A stretch of DNA of 64,000 nt from Roseiarcus sp963783175 (GTDB taxonomy: Bacteria > Pseudomonadota > Alphaproteobacteria > Rhizobiales > Beijerinckiaceae): the NCBI GenBank assembly GCA_963783175.1, contig CAWANG010000022.1, positions 124,001 to 188,000 on the forward strand, given 5' to 3'. Positions 24,843-34,357 of the stretch are shown piece after piece (within the stretch, counting starts at the first letter, position 1; every line of letters begins with the position of its first letter). The position numbers and the translations under genes are program-made. The notes beneath the pieces were generated by a model. That model saw only the letters and a program-made list of their open reading frames with translations. It did not search any database and was not told the DNA's origin.

Positions 24843-27800
24843 TTGACCCGCTTTCGCGAAACGAGGCTGATCGTTGGGCTGTGCCTGGGCCTGATCTGCG
24901 TCGTCTGGATCGTCGTGACGTTCCTGACCGAGAAGGCGCGACATGACGCGATCGTGGACGGCTATCGCGAGGCGTTTACGTCGGCAAGCGTCTTCGCTGA
25001 ACAGGCGACTCGAACCATCCGCCTTCTGGACTCAGTTTCACAGCTCGTAGCACACGACCTCGCCAGGTCGCCGAACCCGAACCGCCTTAAGGAACTTGTC
25101 GACGAGAAGGCGATATCGATGGATACGCTCGTCCTCCTGAGTTTCATCGACGCCGAAGGTCGGGCCGTAAGTTCGAACTATGGGCCTGATCCCAGTCATA
25201 CCGATCTGTCGGATCGCGAGCACGTCCGCGTCCAACTCGACCACAAGGTCGACGGGCTTTACATCGGCAAGCCGGTTCTTGGACGGGTTTCGGGGAAATG
25301 GTCAATCCAGCTAAGCCGGCGGGTCGAGGATGGCGCGGGCCATACGCTAGGCGTGTTGGTCCTCTCGATTGATCCCCACTATTTCGAGCGGTTCTGGAGC
25401 CGTGTGACCGAACCGTCGCAAACAGTCAATGAATTGATCGGACTAGACGGAGTTCTGAGGTCGCGCTCTGTCGACGTAGAATCCAGCCTCCAGAGAAATG
25501 CGCGACGCGACGCTTTGGCCGGCGCGGCGCGCGATGCGCCGAGCGGTCGGCTCGAGACGAGCGACGATGACGGCCGAATCTATCTGACCGAGTTCGTCCG
25601 ACTTGAGGAATTGCCTCTCTTCGTAACGGCGAGCGTTCTGAAGAGCGCGGCCCTTGGCGAGAGCAACGTCATTGTGACGTGGCTCGTCGGCCTCGGGTTT
25701 GCACTCAGCACCCTCATCGCCCTCTTCGCCCTCATTCTGGCATCTCTCATAGAGCGCCTCAGGACGATGACAGACCAGGCCCAAACGGCCGAGCGGCGGC
25801 TGGCTGACGCGATTGAGGCCATCCCCGAAGGTTTTGCTCTGTTTGATCCCGAGGATCGGCTCGTGGTCTGCAACACGGCCTATCGTGAGGTCTATTCGAG
25901 CATCGCCGACAGAATCGTTCCCGGCGTTCGCTTCGAGGATCTTGTCCGTCATGGGCTCGAGTGCGGCCAATATCCCGAGGCCGAGGGCAAGGAGGAAAAA
26001 TGGCTCGCGACCCGCCTCGCAGACCACCGGTCCGCGTCCGGCCAGATCGAGCAGCGAACCAACACCGGGCGATGGCTGCGGATTGATGAGAAGAGGACCT
26101 CGGAAGGAGGCGTCGTCGGCATCCGGTATGACATCACGGAGCTCAAGCAGCGGGAGTTGGCATTCGCGCGCCAAACGTCGATCCTCGACATGACGCTACA
26201 GAACATCGGCGAGGCGGTCGCGGCGTTCGACAGCGCCCGACGCTTGGTCGCCTGGAACGACAACTGCTCCCGGCTTCTCGACCTTCCGCCCGAGATGTTC
26301 AAGGTCGGCCAATCTTTTGACGCCCTGGTGCGGTTTCATGCCGAGCGCGGCGGATTCGCGCCACTTTCGCCGAACGAAGCGGTCACGCGATTGGCCACGG
26401 ACTTCCACGTCCCGCTCGTGCGCGTCAGCATTCACCGCGTTGCCGACGGCCGCTCAATTGAAGCGCGCCGCTATCCCACGCCGGACGGCGGCGCGGTGTT
26501 CGTCTACCGGGATATTTCCGAGCGCGCCGAATACGAGGAACGGCGGGACGAAGCCTTGCGCGCGGCGGAGTCGGCCAACAGGACGAAATCAGAATTTCTC
26601 GCGATGATTAGCCATGAAATACGCACTCCGATGAACGCGATCATCGGCATGACGAGCGTCCTCGCCGAGCGCGATCTCGGCCCGACCGAAAGGCGCTATG
26701 TCGATGTGATCGCGGAATCGGGTGAGAAACTCCTTGTCATCATTGATGATCTGCTTGATCTCTCGAGTCTCGAGGCTGGCAAATTCATGCCCATCAAGAG
26801 CGTCTTCGACATTCGCAGCCTTGTCGAAAACGCGGTGGATACAGCCAGGGCGTTGCCGCAGGCGGGGAAACTGTCGATCGTCGCCGACATTGACTGCGCG
26901 GCGCCGGCGGCGCTGGTGGCTGACGCGGTGCGAATCCGGCAGATCGTCCTCAACCTCCTCACCAATGCGGTCAAATATGCAGGCCGCGGCGTCGTGACGA
27001 TCCGGGTCTCGACGACCCGCACGGACAACGCGGCGATCATGTTGCGCTGCGAGGTCGAGGACACCGGGCCGGGCATTCCCGAGGAGCTTCGAGCCCGGCT
27101 CTTCCGGCCTTTCGAGCGAGGACAGGCTGACGTCGAAAACCGGGTTGCCGGCACAGGTCTCGGGCTCACGATTTGTCGCCGGCTCGTCGATATGATGGGC
27201 GGGTCGATTGGCGTGGAAAGCGCGGTCGGGGTCGGAAGCCGCTTTTGGTTCGAGGTTCCTTGCCGTGAGGGAAATGAAGCAGACCCGGCCTCGTCGAAGA
27301 CCTTCGCGCCCGCAATTTCGGCCAAGCGCGGGCGAGGGCTACGCATCCTCGTGGCGGAAGACGTGCCGGCGAATCGAACCGTCGTCGCCGCGATGCTGGC
27401 GTCGCTCGGTCACGACGCGCAAATTGTCGGCGACGGCGCAGCCGCCGTGGAGGCGCAGCGCGAACGCGATTTCGATGTCATTCTCATGGATATTCAGATG
27501 CCCGTGATGAACGGGTTGGACGCCATTCGGGCGATCCGATCTGGGGATGGACGCGACCCCACAATTCCAATCATCGCTTTGACCGCCTATGCGTACAAGG
27601 ATGATCACGACGCAGCCCAGGCGGCGGGCGCGACTGGATATGTCACCAAGCCTATTCGCAAGGGCATGTTGGCTGCCGCCCTCCAGGCGGTATCGGGCCA
27701 AGATGAGGAGCACGCGATGGAAGATAAGACGGCTGACACGCCGCCAGCTGACTTCGACGTATTCGCGCTCCAAGAGCTGAGGGACGATATCGGGCCCGAA

Positions 27801-28091
27801 AGCTTCGCGCGGCTGATCGGCAAATGCATCGAGGACGTACGCCAACGCCTTGACGGATTCGAGAAGCAGGGGAGCGCAAGCGCCCATGCGACGCGCGCCG
27901 TCGCTCATCAGTTGCGCGGCCTGTTCGCCCAGTTCGGCGCAGTCGGAGCCGCGCGCGCGGCCGCCGCGACCGAAGCCGCCAACGATCAGGATCTCCCGCG
28001 AGCGGTCATCGCACTGAAACAAAGCTCTTTGAGCTCTCTTGCGCGGTTCGAGTTCGATCCGGGACGGCGTTCCCCTCTCCTCGCTTGGTAG
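24843..28091 (+). CDS. Membrane hybrid sensor kinase: periplasmic sensor, two PAS, HisKA, HATPase, receiver, HPt
   Basis: 1082 aa from a TTG, used because the first helix (LIVGLCLGLICVVWIVVTFL) begins at residue 9 and no ATG or GTG lies before it. The periplasmic part (about 35-275, Cache-like) is closed by a second helix (about 280-305). Two PAS modules follow (IPEGFALFDPEDRLVVCN and IGEAVAAFDSARRLVAWN), then HisKA with the His in MISHEIRTPMN, HATPase with ILNLLTNAVKYAGRG, a receiver with Asp in ILMDIQMPVMNG and Lys in VTKPIR, and a C-terminal HPt with His in AVAHQLRGLFAQFGA. It has all phosphorelay stations in one chain and could pass phosphate to free receivers such as that at 2183 or 16513; no direct evidence. 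Separate transcription from glmM is likely. Confidence 0.9.
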   Translation: MTRFRETRLIVGLCLGLICVVWIVVTFLTEKARHDAIVDGYREAFTSASVFAEQATRTIRLLDSVSQLVAHDLARSPNPNRLKELVDEKAISMDTLVLLSFIDAEGRAVSSNYGPDPSHTDLSDREHVRVQLDHKVDGLYIGKPVLGRVSGKWSIQLSRRVEDGAGHTLGVLVLSIDPHYFERFWSRVTEPSQTVNELIGLDGVLRSRSVDVESSLQRNARRDALAGAARDAPSGRLETSDDDGRIYLTEFVRLEELPLFVTASVLKSAALGESNVIVTWLVGLGFALSTLIALFALILASLIERLRTMTDQAQTAERRLADAIEAIPEGFALFDPEDRLVVCNTAYREVYSSIADRIVPGVRFEDLVRHGLECGQYPEAEGKEEKWLATRLADHRSASGQIEQRTNTGRWLRIDEKRTSEGGVVGIRYDITELKQRELAFARQTSILDMTLQNIGEAVAAFDSARRLVAWNDNCSRLLDLPPEMFKVGQSFDALVRFHAERGGFAPLSPNEAVTRLATDFHVPLVRVSIHRVADGRSIEARRYPTPDGGAVFVYRDISERAEYEERRDEALRAAESANRTKSEFLAMISHEIRTPMNAIIGMTSVLAERDLGPTERRYVDVIAESGEKLLVIIDDLLDLSSLEAGKFMPIKSVFDIRSLVENAVDTARALPQAGKLSIVADIDCAAPAALVADAVRIRQIVLNLLTNAVKYAGRGVVTIRVSTTRTDNAAIMLRCEVEDTGPGIPEELRARLFRPFERGQADVENRVAGTGLGLTICRRLVDMMGGSIGVESAVGVGSRFWFEVPCREGNEADPASSKTFAPAISAKRGRGLRILVAEDVPANRTVVAAMLASLGHDAQIVGDGAAAVEAQRERDFDVILMDIQMPVMNGLDAIRAIRSGDGRDPTIPIIALTAYAYKDDHDAAQAAGATGYVTKPIRKGMLAAALQAVSGQDEEHAMEDKTADTPPADFDVFALQELRDDIGPESFARLIGKCIEDVRQRLDGFEKQGSASAHATRAVAHQLRGLFAQFGAVGAARAAAATEAANDQDLPRAVIALKQSSLSSLARFEFDPGRRSPLLAW

Positions 28092-28304
28092 GTAAGCGCT
28101 GCTCCGAAGCGGTCCGCTACGGAAACTCCTGGCGGCGGCTCTGAATCTGGGCTGGATGCTGCCGGCGCACGCGAGCTGGCCTTGAGCCGAGAACCGACGA
28201 CAACGATAGGAGTGCGGCAATTCGGGATCAAACGGCGAGCCTGTTTTTCCCGCTTGGGGAAACCAGGCCCTTCGTCGAGGAAGGCGAGATACGCGCCAAG
28301 CCGT

Positions 28305-28610
28305 TCATCCGTGTGGCGGCCGCACTTCCTCGAGGGCGCATTCGTAAGCCAGGCGGGCTAGGCCGGGGCCGCAACAAACACATTTCTCTTGGTCACGCTC
28401 GGCGGAGAACCGCTGACGCGACTTGGCGAGGAAAAGCTCGGTATTGCACCGCGGGCATGGATAAAGCCGCTCGGCGCCGTCTCGGACTTTTGAAAACCAC
28501 AGAAAGCCAGTCGAACTGCAAGACCAACCGGCCGCCGCGAAAGCGCAACCTTCGGGGGCCTCAGGGGCCGACCAATTCAGGCGATCGACGGGAGCAGTTT
28601 CAGATTCCAT
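28305..28610 (-). CDS. Hypothetical small protein with a possible zinc ribbon
   Basis: 101 aa. I do not recognise a family. The C-terminal half has LYPCPRCNTELFLAK followed about 20 residues later by EKCVCCGPGLARL, a CxxC...CxCC arrangement that could bind zinc. It lies downstream of the LVIVD-repeat gene on the same strand, overlapping its end by 11 bp. A competing open frame on the other strand is Arg/Lys-rich and less protein-like. The 213 bp between this gene and the hybrid kinase hold nothing I can identify. Confidence 0.4.
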   Translation of the reverse strand: MESETAPVDRLNWSAPEAPEGCAFAAAGWSCSSTGFLWFSKVRDGAERLYPCPRCNTELFLAKSRQRFSAERDQEKCVCCGPGLARLAYECALEEVRPPHG

Positions 28611-29838
28611 TGTACTTGAGGACGTAGATGCCGTGGTTCTTATCAGTGACGAGTATATTTCGGCGATTGTCGATTAAAACATCCTCGGACTGTGTCACTA
28701 GCCCGGTGGCCGGCAGCAAACCACGCCGTTCCTGCGGGTCCGGCGGGATAAAAAATGCGACTTCGCGAGGCGTTCTTTCATCCGAGATGTCGTAAACGCG
28801 CAGGCCTGCGTTGAAGTAAGTAAGGAATACCAAGTTCTCGTTATGATAAAGGACACTCTGATACTGGGGCTGGTGCTGGTTGTGTGGACCGAATCTTCCG
28901 GGCCGCTCGTAAAAGTTGCGCACGCCCAACCCCTGAGGTGGGACGGGCTGCGGAAACAGCGAAATCAGACGAGGATTTGTTTCGTCCGAAATATCAACGA
29001 TGCCCGCATACCCAAGTGGCTCGTTGCCCTGCTCCTCAATGGCCTCTGAGTTGACAACGACGAGGGGTCTCTCGCTCAGCGGCACCGCCGTATGCACGCA
29101 GATGTAAGCTTGGAACGGCGGAGAGAACGGCAGGTCGCTAACGAGCTTGGGCGCCTTTACATCGGAGATGTCGAGGATGACAAACCCACCCGCGCTGTAA
29201 GGGAGATACGCTCTTTCGCCCCGAACGTATGCGCCTCCATGAAGCAGCGTCCCGAACTTGACTCCCGGCTCACCCCCAGCCGTCCATTGTCCGTGACGCC
29301 ACCAGCGCGAGACCTCAACTGGACTTGCAGGATTGCTGATATCGACGATTTGATAGATGTGACCGTCGTAGCCCTCGGGCAGGGCCGTCGTGTGAACATA
29401 AGGGCCGCCCGCGTAGAAATTGCGGTGCGTGCCCTTCCCTCCGGTACGGTAGATCCCGAGCTCCTTCGGATCTTCAGGGTCCGCCAGATTCCAGATGACG
29501 AATCCCTCGCCGAAGGAGTCGGATTGATTTCCCCATCCCTCCGGGATTCGCTCTTGGGACGTGATCATCAGGCCGTCTGCAATCTGTACCTGCAGCGTCC
29601 ATGTATTCGGCGGGCCGGGCACGAAGCGAATGACGCGCAGGTTCGTGGCGTCGGTGATGTCGATCACCGAGAACCCGCTGTGCCAAAGATGTGCAACGTA
29701 GAGATACCAGCGTTCGGCTGTTTTATGTATCGCCATCTTAAAGCCAGGGCGGCGGTCGAGGTCCGTGTAGCCAATCGCTTCTATATTCCTAGAAAACGAT
29801 TTGCCCTTTGGGAAGTTGTTAGACAAGTCGCACTCCAA
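28600..29838 (-). CDS. LVIVD-repeat beta-propeller protein
   Basis: 412 aa. Repeats of the LVIVD type follow each other: HSGFSVIDITDATNLRVI, EGFVIWNLADPEDPKEL, IYQIVDISNPASPVEV, GGFVILDISDVKAPKLV, YAGIVDISDETNPRLI and AGLRVYDISDERTPREV, each near 50 residues apart, so a propeller-like fold. Function in the family is unknown; many members are surface or periplasmic. This one has no signal peptide from the TTG at 29838, although a decayed leader may lie 170-240 bp upstream (29956-30077). The conserved start of the family (NIEAIGYTDLDRRPG) is present, so the Met at residue 35 is too late. Base composition is less GC-rich than the neighbours, which may mean transfer. Confidence 0.8.
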   Translation of the reverse strand: MECDLSNNFPKGKSFSRNIEAIGYTDLDRRPGFKMAIHKTAERWYLYVAHLWHSGFSVIDITDATNLRVIRFVPGPPNTWTLQVQIADGLMITSQERIPEGWGNQSDSFGEGFVIWNLADPEDPKELGIYRTGGKGTHRNFYAGGPYVHTTALPEGYDGHIYQIVDISNPASPVEVSRWWRHGQWTAGGEPGVKFGTLLHGGAYVRGERAYLPYSAGGFVILDISDVKAPKLVSDLPFSPPFQAYICVHTAVPLSERPLVVVNSEAIEEQGNEPLGYAGIVDISDETNPRLISLFPQPVPPQGLGVRNFYERPGRFGPHNQHQPQYQSVLYHNENLVFLTYFNAGLRVYDISDERTPREVAFFIPPDPQERRGLLPATGLVTQSEDVLIDNRRNILVTDKNHGIYVLKYNGI

Positions 29839-30595
29839 AGTGTTGGCGGTTAACTTGGTATAATTCCAACTTTCCTTTCGAAATTACTCGCTACAATTAG
29901 ATGCAAGCCTGGTTGCTAGAATCACGCGGTACGGGTGACGACAATTCGCTACCTGCTAGCCTGCGGTTTCGGCAGCGTCGACTGCAGCGCTGGCCGGCGC
30001 CAGGCTCAAGCCGCGAGCACGGCGAATGCGAATCCGGGGGCGCCACGATCTCCCGGTCGGCCAAGTTTAGCTTTCATCGACTGCTCCTCCCGCGGCTTCG
30101 AGCCGCCCACATGACAAGCTGGGCTCTTCCAAGAGATCCCAGCAGCGTCGGCGTCCTAAACACCTAGAGTTAACCGTTTGGCATATCGACCTTTCCTGGT
30201 CTTTGGACGACCTAACAAAGGAATCGATCCTATTCTGGACCCCTTGCCAGCGACTTCGCCAGGCGGAGGCACGTACTTCGAGAACCGATCGAGCGTATCG
30301 CTTGCCGCGCAAGTTCTCGTGGCGCGCGCGCATAGGGTTCAATGTCGGTTGAGCCGACCTGAAGAGTTAGCCGGACTTAGCTTGCGGGTCCCCGAGCAAC
30401 GCCTCACGCTGGAGTTGGCGATGCGGATCCTTGAACTTGCTGGGTTAGGCGTTCGGCAGCCGGAACAGTCATCCAACTGTTGGCGAGCCGGACAAGATTG
30501 CTCTTCGGCGTTAGGCAAAACGGCCATCGGCTTTCGGCGCGACTTTGCGGCAAGATGGCGGTGTAATCGGCTGACATCCAGACCGGAGGAAACGC
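29839..30595. other. 757-bp stretch without a supported gene; possible decayed signal-peptide leader
   Basis: The left end is AT-rich. On the minus strand AGGAG stands 8 bp before an ATG at 30077 that opens a 23-codon frame ending GAPGFAFAVLAA; slipping one base continues as LSLAPASAAVDAAETAG before a stop at 29956. This is the pattern of a signal peptide and could be the lost leader of the LVIVD gene downstream. From 30100 to 30570 there are open frames on both strands but none resembles a protein family. A GGAGG ribosome site at the right end belongs to the isomerase gene. Confidence 0.35.
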
Positions 30596-31459
30596 ATGTC
30601 ATATCCCCGCTTTTCGATCAGCGAGGCCAGCACCTACCCGGCGACCTTCGAAGAGGACCTCGCCGCCTACAAAGCCGGGGGCGCTGACGGCATCGGCATT
30701 TGGGAGTTCAAGCTACCCGATGGAGATGACGCGAGGAGCATCGACGCGCTGGGCGCTTCGGGCCTCACGCCGACCATCTGCGTTCCGAAGGCGCCGTGCA
30801 TCCTGCCCGATTTCCTGTTTCCTGAGCCGCGCGAGCCGGTTGAGCGCCGCAAGGCGCTCTGCGCCTCGGTCCGTCGATTCGCCGCCTTTAATCCGGTCGG
30901 CGTCATGGTGGTTCCAGGACCACCCGGCGACGACCCTGCTCAGACGCGCCGCATGGTCGTCGAGGGCGTCAAGGCTGCAGCCGATGTGGCCGGCGAGCTT
31001 GGCGTCACAATTGGCTTCGAACAGATCCGAAAGGACGCCGGCTCGTTGATTTCGACCTTGCCGCAAACCCTGGACATCCTCGAGGACATCGGCGCCCCAA
31101 ACATCAAAATCATCTTCGACACCTGGCACTTCTGGGACCTGCCGGGTGTGGTGGACGACCTGCGCAAATACGCGGACCGGTTCATCTGCATTCAAGTCAA
31201 CGACCGGCGCCAGCCTCGCACTTGGGGCGATAGGCTGATTCCCGGCGACGGCGACCTCGACCTGCCGGCCTTTTTCGGGGCGCTGGAGAGCGGCGGCTTT
31301 AAGGGCTGGTACGATCTTGAGATTTTTTCGGACAATGGCCTCTGGGGCCAGACGTATCCGGACTCCCTCTACAATCTTGAACCGGCCGACCTAGCCAAAC
31401 GCGCCGTCGCAGGCTTCCGAAAAGAATGGGACAAGCGAAAGGCGGCGGTCACGCAATGA
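30596..31459 (+). CDS. Sugar phosphate isomerase/epimerase-like TIM-barrel protein
   Basis: 287 aa, ATG with GGAGG 7 bp upstream. It belongs to the AP-endonuclease-2/xylose-isomerase-like barrel: ADGIGIWEFKL near the start, VMVVPGPPGDD, TIGFEQIRKDAGS with a likely metal-binding Glu, IIFDTWHFWDLPG with Asp and His ligands, FICIQVNDRR, LIPGDGDLDLPAFF and GWYDLEIFSDNG with the last Glu. The metal ligands expected for this fold (Glu, Asp, His, Glu) are therefore present. Substrate unknown. It is followed by a SnoaL-like gene on the same strand 135 bp away, so the two may serve one small catabolic pathway. Confidence 0.85.
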   Translation: MSYPRFSISEASTYPATFEEDLAAYKAGGADGIGIWEFKLPDGDDARSIDALGASGLTPTICVPKAPCILPDFLFPEPREPVERRKALCASVRRFAAFNPVGVMVVPGPPGDDPAQTRRMVVEGVKAAADVAGELGVTIGFEQIRKDAGSLISTLPQTLDILEDIGAPNIKIIFDTWHFWDLPGVVDDLRKYADRFICIQVNDRRQPRTWGDRLIPGDGDLDLPAFFGALESGGFKGWYDLEIFSDNGLWGQTYPDSLYNLEPADLAKRAVAGFRKEWDKRKAAVTQ

Positions 31460-31594
31460 CTGAGCAGCGCTTAGCAGCTCCGTGGCCAGCCGGACAAGCC
31501 AACGCTTCGCGCAATGACGCTGTGGGAAGAGCTTCAATCGCGACTACAATCGCTGTTGGACTTGCTTCGAAGAATACGAGCAAAGGGTGGAATC

Positions 31595-32095
31595 ATGACT
31601 GGGGTAGCAGCACTGGAAGCGCGACTTAAGACTCTGGAAGACAAGCAGGAGATCACGCAATTGCTCGCCATGCATCCGCTGGCGATCGATAGCGGCGACG
31701 GCGATTTCTGGATGTCAAACTGGACCAAGGATTCGGTGATGGATCGGACCCTGGATCCGGAAGCCCACAGCGGTCACTATGAAGGCGTCTACGGCTGGGA
31801 CACAATGCTCAAGGAGATCAACGGTCCGGAGCTCGCCGCAACCCGTAAGGCGGGCCTCATGCACTTGAACACCCCTCCGAGCATCAAGCTCGACGGCGAT
31901 AAGGCGACGGCGACGAACTACACCGAACTCATCATGGCCGAGGGCAAAGGACTGCGCATCCAGGTCGTCCTGGCGAACCGATGGGAGCTCGTCCGTCAGA
32001 ACGGCCGGTGGATGATCGGCAAGCGGACGATGCGCGAGATGTCTCATGAAGAATCGTTTTCGCTGATGCAAGGCGGTCTCGCCAAGGACGATTAG
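31595..32095 (+). CDS. SnoaL-like (NTF2-fold) protein
   Basis: 166 aa from the ATG at 31595, chosen because AAGGGTGG lies 6 bp before it and the domain begins there; an in-frame start 81 bp upstream adds a tail unlike the family. Helical ALEARLKTLEDKQEITQLL precedes DSGDGDFWMSNWTKDSVM, then LMHLNTPPSIKLDGDKATA, YTELIMAEGKGLRIQ and VLANRWELVRQNGRWMIGKR, which is the typical NTF2/SnoaL order. Such proteins act as small isomerases, dehydratases or dehydrogenase partners. The particular reaction is not readable. The 105 bp to the convergent obgE end hold no gene. Confidence 0.8.
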   Translation: MTGVAALEARLKTLEDKQEITQLLAMHPLAIDSGDGDFWMSNWTKDSVMDRTLDPEAHSGHYEGVYGWDTMLKEINGPELAATRKAGLMHLNTPPSIKLDGDKATATNYTELIMAEGKGLRIQVVLANRWELVRQNGRWMIGKRTMREMSHEESFSLMQGGLAKDD

Positions 32096-32200
32096 ACCCT
32101 GGCTGGTCGAAGGGATCCACGTTCGGCTGGCTTCCGCCAATAACTCAGAGCGAGTTCGCCTGGCATGAGCCTTGCGGCAGGTCGCTGACGTGTTCGAGCC

Positions 32201-33298
32201 CTAGTCTCGGCGGCCCTCGCCCCACCCGTCGCCGAGCCCGCGCGGAGATCTGGACTGTGTTGCTTCGATTGCTCGCCTCGCCTCGATCGCCGCCATTGTC
32301 GCGCGCAAGACTTCGGTCACGCCTCGATGCGTGGCGGTCGACAGCAATAACGGCCCGGCGCGCTTTGCGCCTTCCGCCAACGCCGGCCCGAAGCTGCGCA
32401 TCGCGCGCTTCAGCCGTTCGATCTGCTTCGCGAGCGTCTCCTCATCGACCGCGTCGACCTTCGACAGCGCGACGATCTCGGCCTTTTCATTAAGCCCGGC
32501 GCCATAGGCGGCGAGCTCGCGGCGGATCGTCCGGTAATCGGCGCCGGCGTTTGCGCCCGTCGCGTCGACGAGATGCACCAGCGCGCCACAGCGCTCGACA
32601 TGGCCGAGGAAGCGGTCGCCAAGGCCCAAGCCCTCGTGCGCGCCCTCGATGAGGCCGGGAATATCGGCGAGCACGAAGCCGCGCCCATCGATCTTGACGA
32701 CGCCGAGGCCCGGATGGAGCGTCGTGAATGGATAGTCGGCGATCTTGGGCTTCGCCGCCGAGACCGCGGCGAGGAAGGTCGATTTTCCCGCGTTCGGCAA
32801 GCCGACGAGGCCGGCGTCGGCGATCAGTTTGAGCCGGAGGACCAGCGTCCGCTCGATGCCGGTTTGGCCGGGATTGGCGCGACGCGGCGCGCGGTTGGTC
32901 GAAGTGGCGAAATGGGCGTTGCCAAAACCGCCGTTGCCGCCCTCGGCGACGACGACCCGCTGGTTGGCGTGCGTGAGGTCGGCGAGAAGCGCCCCGCTCT
33001 CCTCGTCGATGATTTGGGTTCCGACCGGGACTTTCAGCACCGCGTCGGCGCCCCGTCCCCCGGCGCGGTTCCGTCCCATCCCGTGGATGCCGGTCTTGGC
33101 CTTGAAATGCTGCTGGTAGCGAAAGTCGATCAGCGTGTTGAGGCCGTCGGCGCATTCGACCACGACGTCGCCGCCCCGGCCGCCGTCGCCCCCGTCCGGC
33201 CCCCCGAACTCGATGAATTTCTCGCGCCGGAACGAGACCGAGCCGGCCCCGCCGTCGCCGGAGCGGACGTAGACCCGCGCCTGGTCGAGAAACTTCAT
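32201..33298 (-). CDS. obgE: Obg-family GTPase
   Basis: 365 aa. The glycine-rich Obg fold is intact (VRSGDGGAGSVSFRREKFIEFGG, GGDGGRGGDVVV, AEGGNGGFGNAHFA read in segments). The G domain has G1 GLPNAGKST, G2 DYPFTTL, G3 DIPGLIEGA, G4 SKVDAVD and G5 STATHRG. The C-terminus is short with no OCT domain, as in many alphaproteobacteria. Obg binds the 50S subunit and links ribosome assembly to stress and replication. It lies in the conserved order rplU-rpmA-GNAT-obgE on one strand. Confidence 0.97.
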   Translation of the reverse strand: MKFLDQARVYVRSGDGGAGSVSFRREKFIEFGGPDGGDGGRGGDVVVECADGLNTLIDFRYQQHFKAKTGIHGMGRNRAGGRGADAVLKVPVGTQIIDEESGALLADLTHANQRVVVAEGGNGGFGNAHFATSTNRAPRRANPGQTGIERTLVLRLKLIADAGLVGLPNAGKSTFLAAVSAAKPKIADYPFTTLHPGLGVVKIDGRGFVLADIPGLIEGAHEGLGLGDRFLGHVERCGALVHLVDATGANAGADYRTIRRELAAYGAGLNEKAEIVALSKVDAVDEETLAKQIERLKRAMRSFGPALAEGAKRAGPLLLSTATHRGVTEVLRATMAAIEARRAIEATQSRSPRGLGDGWGEGRRD

Positions 33299-33444
33299 CG
33301 CCGCCGGCCTGTCGCAAGGCTTCCAGCGCGCGCGCTCCCGCCCCCCATAGTCCGCCGAAAGACCGGCGTTCTTCCGAACGCCCTAGGGTGGGGGCAGGCC
33401 GGGGTGAGAGGTCGCGCCGGACTCGAGCAGCAAAGCGCTTCCTC

Positions 33445-33472
33445 GGCCTTTCGAGCGTTGCGCTCGAAGGCC
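33445..33472. repeat. Intergenic palindrome between GNAT and obgE genes
   Basis: GGCCTTTCGAGCG-TTG-CGCTCGAAGGCC forms a 12-bp stem with one bulged T, followed on the plus strand by CCGCCCTGAGCCGCGCGAAG and then AGGGCGAGG. The GAAGG...CCTGAG...GAGGGCGAGG vocabulary resembles the short repetitive palindromes scattered between genes in Hyphomicrobiales. Neither strand has a clear T-run, so it is not a classic terminator. Confidence 0.4.
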
Positions 33473-33547
33473 CGCCCTGAGCCGCGCGAAGAGGGCGAGG
33501 ATTTCGGTTCGCGCGACAACAACCCCGTCATCGTCCGATCCGGCCCA

Positions 33548-34157
33548 TCACGCGCCCGCCAGGGCGGCCGACGCCTTGCGGCGCTGCGCCGCGGCCTCGG
33601 CCCAATCGGCGCGGGCGAGGCGGAAGTTGTGGCACTCGACCATGCCCCCGCGCGCCGGCGCCCCCTGCGGCCCGGTTCCCACAAGCGCAAATCCGCACTT
33701 TTCGATCACCGCGCGCGAGGCCTCGTTCTCGACCCTGACGCTGGCCAGGATCTCGACCGCCGGCGTCAGCCCGAAGCCGGCGTCGATCATCGCCTGGGCG
33801 GCCTCGGTGGTGAGGCCCTTGCCCCAGTCGTCCGGGGCCAGCACGAATCCGAGCGACAGGCGGTCCGCGCCGCGCAATTCGAGGCTGATCGAGCCGATAG
33901 CGTCCCGCTTGCCCTTGATCGGCGTCATGACCAGGGTGAGATCGCGGCCGGACGCGTTGGCCTCACGCGCCGCATAGATGAACCGCTCGGCCGTGCCAAC
34001 CGGATAGGGGTGGGGGATGCGGGAGGTGTAGCGCGCGACCTCCCACAGGCTACCGAACCGATGGAGCGCCGCGGCGTCGCAGAATTCTCGGCCAGCGCAG
34101 CCAAAGCCGCGGCGTCTCGATGCGGAAGACATCGTCTCTGGCAAGATCGGGGAACAT
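33548..34157 (-). CDS. GNAT-family N-acetyltransferase (RimJ-like) with an apparent +1 frameshift
   Basis: The body reads DAAALHRFGSLWEVARYTSRI, RDAIGSISLEL, LSLGFVLAPDDWGKGLTTEA (acetyl-CoA loop), ASVRVENEASRAVIEKCGF, a RimJ/RimL-type GNAT. In the present frame the N-terminus would be an unlikely MPETMSSASRRRG. In the frame one base away, starting at the ATG at 34157 (GGAGAG 4 bp upstream), the expected MFPDLARDDVFRIETPRLWL appears and then breaks near 34075-34090. Joining the two gives the normal 200-aa protein, so I annotate from 34157 with a +1 shift. The same gene sits between rpmA and obgE in many relatives. It probably acetylates protein N-termini or a small molecule; the substrate is unknown. 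Confidence 0.8.
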
Positions 34158-34198
34158 GCTCTCTCCGGTCAGCGCCCCTGAACGCGGGGCCGAAAACG

Positions 34199-34231
34199 AC
34201 GAAGGGGATGCAGCGAACGCACCCCCTTCGT
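34199..34231 (-). terminator. Candidate terminator downstream of rpmA
   Basis: On the minus strand ACGAAGGGG and CCCCTTCGT form a 9-bp perfect stem around a 15-base loop, followed by CGTTTTC. It lies about 125 bp after the rpmA stop and 40 bp before the acetyltransferase start. A second dyad of 8 bp (CTCGAAAA/TTTTCGAG, 34281-34304) lies between it and rpmA. Confidence 0.45.
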
Positions 34232-34357
34232 AAGCTTCGCTTACCGGACGAAAGATCGGGCTCTTGGCCTTCAATCTCATCTCGAAAATTTTTTATTTTT
34301 CGAGAACGTCCGCGGGGGCTTGTCGCCGAAGCGGGGTTCTCGTCTTCTTCCCCCGCT

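Noticed and set aside
30178..30687. A 169-codon frame in the gap before the isomerase
   Set aside because: Overlaps the isomerase start and its ribosome site, and the sequence resembles no protein.
32160..32176. A plus-strand CTGGCA...CTTGCG site with sigma54 spacing
   Set aside because: It would only transcribe antisense into obgE and lies in an interval between convergent genes; probably chance.
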